Below, piece after piece: positions 57,986-64,000 of a DNA stretch of 64,000 bases. The notes beneath the pieces are model-generated. The model was not told where the DNA came from and searched no databases. It saw only the letters and a list, made by a program, of their open reading frames with translations. The position numbers and the translations under genes are program-made. Position 1 is the stretch's first letter, and every line of letters starts with the position of its first letter. This DNA is from Cerrena zonata (Eukaryota > Basidiomycota > Agaricomycetes > Polyporales > Cerrenaceae). The stretch spans positions 1,922,001 through 1,986,000 of the forward strand of contig JASBNA010000003.1 in NCBI GenBank assembly GCA_038087015.1, read 5' to 3'.

Positions 57986-58321
57986 GGTGGATTATGTCTA
58001 GGGGAATAAAGAAAGAGAGAGGAGGAAGAGGCTAATACGCTGCAACCCGTCTGTTCTCTCTTGGGCGTCTATCCCCAATTCGCGCAAATCTCACAGGCCC
58101 GGCTCCAGACGGCACCATCCCGGAACTCGCCGTGCTGTACCCCAGACGGGGCCAGGACACTACCAGACACTCGCAGGCCAGTGTAGCATTCAATAGAGTA
58201 TATACTAGGCTATATTCGCACATGCCCTCTGTACACTATCAGCGAGGGTCTCAACACGCTCACGCAATACACGAACAGATCAAAAACAGAGCAAGAAACA
58301 TCGAAAGCAATACAGCTACGC
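57986..58321. promoter_or_regulatory. COX5 promoter and GIS2 3' flank
   Basis: About 340 bp between same-strand genes. It holds the COX5 upstream region; no individual element called. Confidence 0.35.
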
Positions 58322-59784
58322 TCAAGTGGCCTCCTCAGCAGCCGCCCCGCTCGTGCCAGGACAGTCACGGGAGATGTGGCTAGAACAAACAATTCCGAAA
58401 TGTCAGAAGACGGCACTTGGGCGGCCAACAATATGCTTGTCACTTACCCTTCGGAGCCACAGGTGTAGCAGGCCCGTCGTTGGGGCTGGGGGCAGTCCTT
58501 GCTGATATGGCCCTAGAACGAAGGCCCATGTCAACCATCGCTACACAAAAATCAAGTCGCCGGGTCTACTCACGAAGCCAGAGCAGTTGTAGCATTTTGA
58601 ACCTTGCACGCAATCGCGCGACAAGTGACCTACGCCTCCGCAGGTAAAGCTACCGCAAATCTCACGTCAATCTTCATCTCCGAAAGGCGAGTCACGAGAA
58701 CCATACCAGGTCTTTGAACCTCCGCTGAAAGCATTGTAGCCGGGGCCAGAGTTCCAGCCTCCTCCTCCGCCTTGGGTGCTATCGGGGCATTGACGGGCAA
58801 TGTGACCAGTCTTGCCGCAACGGTAGCATTCTTGGCTGGAAGAGAAACCTCCTCCACCACCTCCGCTGCTAAAGGTGCTGCTCTGGGTGGTGCTCTCGGG
58901 GCAGTCGCGGGACTAGAATTATTTGGTAAGCAACTACACCGATGCCATTCAAGCTGGACAGAAAAACGCACGATGTGGCCCTCCTGGTTGCACTTGTAGC
59001 AAGTCTTGGGCTTGGCCTCGGAAGTGCAATCACGAGAGACATGTCCCTCCATACCACCTATGCGATATACGTCAACCTCCAGCACCAATTTATCCTTACG
59101 AGAATAACTCACAGTTGTAGCTGAAGAATCGAATTCGCAAAACATCGACTTGTGAGTCAAATTGAGCGTGATTGGAAAGAAGAATACCTACCATGTTGGG
59201 CTTCCAGCCTTTGGGCAAGAAGCAGCTTGGTGTCCGTCTGAAGAGTTCCAAGTTTGAGTATCAAATGCGACACGTGTATGCAGACGGGAAGGTTTATAAA
59301 AGGTATAAATATATTTTATTTGCGAGGTGCGAGAGACGGTGTATGGAGTTTTGTTGTCATCGAAGGACACGAGATGTGACATACTCGGTAACAAGAGCCC
59401 ACCACACCCACACACACTCACATGTGAATAGAAAAGAAGGAATGAGAAATAAAGGAAGACGGAAAGTGAAAATAAGCAAAAACGGTCCCAAAGGAAAGGC
59501 ACCGGACTGAATGGAACGACGGCAAGGAAAATGGGAATCGCCGGCCGTCGTCTAGAGTCTTCGATCTGACGATTATCCTTCCTCGTGAAACAAGGTGACG
59601 CGAGGAGACTCGCGTATGTAATCAATGGGAGATTGAGAGATTGCGAAGATGAGATGGAAGGCAAAAGATGAGGCATAACAGAATGCCAAAAAGGTGATAT
59701 AAAAGCAATAAAATAAAAAAAGAACATTCAATGCAACGACAACGCACATCCACCACAGTTAAAGCATCCACGTGCGCCGGCCAT
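58322..59784 (-). CDS. GIS2: CCHC zinc-knuckle nucleic-acid-binding protein (GIS2/Byr3/CNBP family)
   Basis: Cytoplasmic RNA/single-stranded DNA-binding protein made of CX2CX4HX4C knuckles; homologues act in translation control. I place the start at 59784 (MAGARGCFNCGG). Exon 1 has only 37 nt, and a 510-nt intron (59747-59238) splits the first knuckle (CFNCGGYGHQAASC). The following exons give CYNCGMEGHVSRDC, CYKCNQEGHISRDC and CYRCGKTGHIARQC. A Gly/Ser-rich linker is followed by CGFTCGGVGHLSRDC-like, CYNCSGFGHISKDC and CYTCGSEGHISRDC. The end is PGTSGAAAEEAT-stop (58322-58324). Seven or so knuckles is usual for the family. Splice phases at the first three junctions were checked and fit. Confidence 0.88.
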
Positions 59785-61139
59785 TTTTTCTCGAGAATAT
59801 GTATCTGGAAGGACTGAGTTCTGGTTTTTTTGTCTTGTTCTTCACCGAAAGATAGTTGCAAACGTTAAGCGAAATACGTCAAGCTGGGTAAAGGCACAAC
59901 GGAGCAAAAGTTTTTAGATCGAAAAGCGTCAGAAAGAGTTCGGAGACGGATGAAAACCGAGGAAAGGGAAGCTCGGGATCGTTTGGACACGTACAGAGAG
60001 CAAGGAGGAAACGCCAGGGGAAGGGTTGGAGACGCAGGGGAGGAAGAAGAGGGCAATTTGAAGGAATTGAAAGACGCAGAGGGTGGGTAAAAGAGGAAAA
60101 GCCTGCTCCGTTATGTAAGCGAGCCCCGCCAAACACGTGTCCAGCCGTGACCATGGATCGCTTCCAGTCTGCTGCTGCACCTCTCGATTTTGGGAGGGCC
60201 GTATCTTGTTTGGGGCGAGCAATGACTCTCATCCGTTGCAATGAGGCTGCGGCGTGGATCCCGGGTTCTCGTAAGAAGGCGAATGGATATAGGCGAATCA
60301 AATACAACGGTACAGCTTCCGACGTGTTCACAACTACATCGCGGGACCGTCAGAGTTTGGCTACATGAATATGGTAGAGGTCGGGAGCGAAAGAGCAGAA
60401 ATTGATTCATAGGCGTAGGCCACGCCATATATACCAGATGTCAATGGGGACCACACAAGTGAACTCCTGCCATATACCTCAACAATGACTGGTCAGGTCC
60501 ACACTAAGCTCGAAATAACTCAAGAATATTCAGTCACCGCTTGGCTTACCAGGCTAGGTAGCATATGCACTAGTCCATCTCGGACCTAAACAGAAGACGA
60601 AGCTGCGCAAGCCTCATTGAGCTCAAGCGCATCTCACGCTGAAACCAAGAGGCCGAATGACGACACTGCCAGTGCGTAAGAAGATAGTCATACCTCTTTT
60701 TGGACAGGTTCAGTATCCATGGAGGGAAGTATGACTCGTTACCATATACAGCACCACTCGCGCATGTATCCACAGGGTCAGCGTGTCGAGTACACGAGGT
60801 GATGGATATGAATGCATGAATGTATAAAGTCATAGTAGATGGGAACGATTAGGTTTTAGCGGGCAAGCTTCGAGATGCTTTTGAGATAGATGGACGTTCG
60901 AGCCCCAGGATATTGGTCGAACGGAAGTGGACGTCGGTGTTTGTGAAGTTTAAAGAGGTACAGGTGTTCGACGATCATCGCTTGTGACGATAGCGATAAC
61001 GATGTTCTATAGTGCACGTTACAGGGCTCTGGTACATCTGTTTTCTCAGAAAAGGCGAGATTAAAACAAGGAAGGACTGATGTCTATTTTGGATGCCAAC
61101 TGAGTATTATGGTGACGGTAGTTGGTCATACAAGTGCTG
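59785..61139. other. Long upstream region of GIS2
   Basis: About 1.35 kb between the GIS2 start and the ATP15 3' end. Open frames of 70-150 codons on both strands near 59880-60430 show no domain or codon evidence. The GIS2 promoter and possibly a last ATP15 exon (near 61040) lie here. Confidence 0.35.
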
Positions 61140-61507
61140 CTATCGGCCAACTAGTGGCTGGTTTACTTGTCCGTTGGTGGGTTCAAGAAGACCTAAAGCG
61201 GAAGGAGATGTATACGTCAGGACGAAGTGTAGAGAATCGAGGAAAGGATGGGTGGGACGCACCTGCTGGCCACCGACGCCATTCTCCCACTTTTGGTACC
61301 TGAGGATGGTCTGACCACGCTTCTCAGCAGCGACACGGTACTCCTCCTTCAAGGACTGACGCAAAGCGCGAGCAGCAATTTGGGTGTACTTGTTGTACCT
61401 AGATTGAAAGCACCACGATTGAGTTCATCATCATCAAACAGAGACCAGACAATTGAAGGATCTAGGGAGCGAACATACGTGAAGACGTTGCGCCAGTTAG
61501 AGCTCAT
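61140..61507 (-). CDS. ATP15: ATP synthase subunit epsilon, mitochondrial (3' end uncertain)
   Basis: Small central-stalk subunit of F1-ATPase (the eukaryotic epsilon, Atp15). Exon 1 is MSSNWRNVFT (start 61507). After an intron of about 80 bp exon 2 reads YNKYTQIAARALRQSLKEEY and RVAAEKRGQTILRYQKWENG, then VGGQQ. This matches the family pattern W-R-x-A/V-x-[IF]-[ST]-Y-x-x-Y and the R-x-x-L-K helix. After GGQQ there is a GTGCGT donor near 61248, so the true end is probably in a further short exon downstream. Without splicing the frame would read 29 more unconserved residues and one stop at 61140. Total length of about 65-75 residues is expected. Confidence 0.82.
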
Positions 61508-61866
61508 CGTGAAAGAAAGACTTGGTGAATATGAGACCAGACGACAGCGATGTGTTGAGCAAATGCTTCGGGCAGTCCCGGATGCTCACCGAAGCACCGT
61601 CCGACCGCCGGTCTACCTCCGAAGCTTGCACGTGATGTGTCAGCTATGACGACGAGCGACGCCCAAAAATGAAACGGTCCGTCTGGCGGTGTGAGTCGCT
61701 GTGTAACCAGAGGACGGCTCATATAGCACCTGTAACCACTTCCCCTTGCTTTCTTCTTCCCCACTTTGACCACACTTACGCGACTCTATCAGACCGCATA
61801 TACACCCCCTGGATTAACTTACCATACCCCATCTCATCTACGCCACACATTATATAGCACAGGACG
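61508..61866. promoter_or_regulatory. Divergent promoter region, ATP15 / Rab GTPase
   Basis: About 360 bp between two divergent start codons. No element assigned with confidence. Confidence 0.4.
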
Positions 61867-63313
<1,447 letters not shown>

Positions 63314-64000
63314 TAATAATCATCACCGTACCTTGAGCTTGATCATCCGGACGGACTTTTCTCGTTTGAATGGGTCATCATGGCTATATACCCTTTGGTT
63401 TTCTTTTCTTTTTCGGTTTGGACATCCGACTACGCCTCGTTTTGTATGTTTGTTAGTGTACTGTATTATTAAATATCGAATGCTTGTTTCTTTGCCGCTC
63501 CCCTCTATAATTGAATCCCGCCTAATCAGCCAAGGTGGCTTCTAGATCCATGTCAGCTGAGCAAGTGGTGTACAACAGATGCATGTATTCGCAAAAAAAA
63601 ATAGTAGGGGGAAATGTGTATGGTACATTTTTGGGGTATAACACTCAAGTGAGAGTGTGGATAAGGTGCCGTAGGGTGGGTAGTACAGTAGAAGAATAAT
63701 GTGAGAGTCCTATGTACAGTACGGAGAGCGCATGGATGGGATGGAGCAAGGCCTTGACGTGTGATGGATTGTTGGTAACAAACAAGTTGTAATATAGGAT
63801 TGAATGCCATAAGGTAAGAGAAGGGGGGGAGGAGAAGCCCAGATCATAATCGATGCCTAGATGATGGATGATGGATGACAGAAGAAGCAAAAGATGAACA
63901 TGCCCCAGATTGAATTGCTGCACGAGAGAAAAAGAAGATAGAGTTCTTGGTGTGTGGAGAGAGAAGACAGAGATAAAGTTAGGACAGCACCCACTCAAAC
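63314..64000. other. Region downstream of the Rab gene
   Basis: The last 690 bp of the window. The first part is presumably the Rab 3' UTR. Minus-strand open frames of 85-117 codons (63553-63998) lack recognisable domains, so no gene is called. Confidence 0.35.

Noticed and set aside
59188..59727. Minus-strand 179-codon frame overlapping GIS2
   Set aside because: It lies mostly in the 510-nt first intron. Only its last residues (HQAASCPKAGSPT) are the real second exon.
59879..60428. Overlapping minus-strand frames of 97-150 codons upstream of GIS2
   Set aside because: No domain, several overlapping frames with no preferred one, and no splice-supported exon chain; more likely promoter and leader DNA.
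60890..60930. TTCGAGCCCC sequence resembling a tRNA T-loop
   Set aside because: The flanking bases do not form the T stem, and no acceptor or D arm is found nearby.
63553..63998. Minus-strand frames at the right edge
   Set aside because: Low-complexity His/Ser/Leu-rich translation without homology, consistent with non-coding DNA downstream of the Rab gene.

Overview
The window is nuclear DNA of a filamentous basidiomycete, most likely an Agaricomycete. Almost every gene is split by 50-70 bp GT-AG introns. The protein families include several typical of mushroom-forming fungi: DUF6533 membrane proteins, DUF6593-like proteins, BTB proteins ending in a C-x2-C motif, large F-box families, SAP-domain kinases and chromodomain Ty3 elements. 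Gene order mixes conserved housekeeping genes with fast-evolving lineage-specific families.

Left part (1-36 kb). An allantoate-permease type MFS transporter runs off the left edge. It is followed by the mRNA 3'-end factor CLP1, an EF-hand external NADH dehydrogenase, three tandem F-box-like genes, a DUF6533 membrane protein, S-adenosylmethionine synthetase, a myotubularin phosphatase, an aromatic/aminoadipate-type aminotransferase, a DUF6593-like protein, a large SAP-domain protein kinase and an acyl-CoA synthetase with a peroxisomal C-terminus.

Middle (36.5-48.1 kb). A full-length Ty3/gypsy chromovirus (350-bp LTRs, TSD ATTGG) has been split by a full-length Ty1/copia element in the opposite orientation (501-bp LTRs, TSD GTACC). 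Both LTR pairs look identical where I compared them, so both insertions are recent. The copia insertion separates the chromodomain from the rest of the gypsy polyprotein.

Right part (48-64 kb). A BTB protein with predicted N-terminal membrane segments is followed by 2-isopropylmalate synthase with an apparently duplicated C-terminal regulatory domain, an F-box gene with a truncated relative, and an intron-containing tRNA-Gly(GCC). Then come RPN8, cytochrome c oxidase subunit V (COX4 family), a GIS2/CNBP-type zinc-knuckle protein, ATP synthase epsilon and a Rab2/Rab4-like GTPase.

The genes do not form an obvious pathway cluster. The most notable observations are a WNK-like relocation of the catalytic lysine in the SAP kinase, the double regulatory module of the isopropylmalate synthase, a Gln-to-Thr change in the Rab switch II motif, a possible one-base frameshift at the CLP1 C-terminus, the nested retrotransposons with a CCGGATG array in the copia LTR, and an F-box family with conserved length and intron position. 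Exon boundaries were read by eye from splice consensus and protein continuity, so they are provisional.
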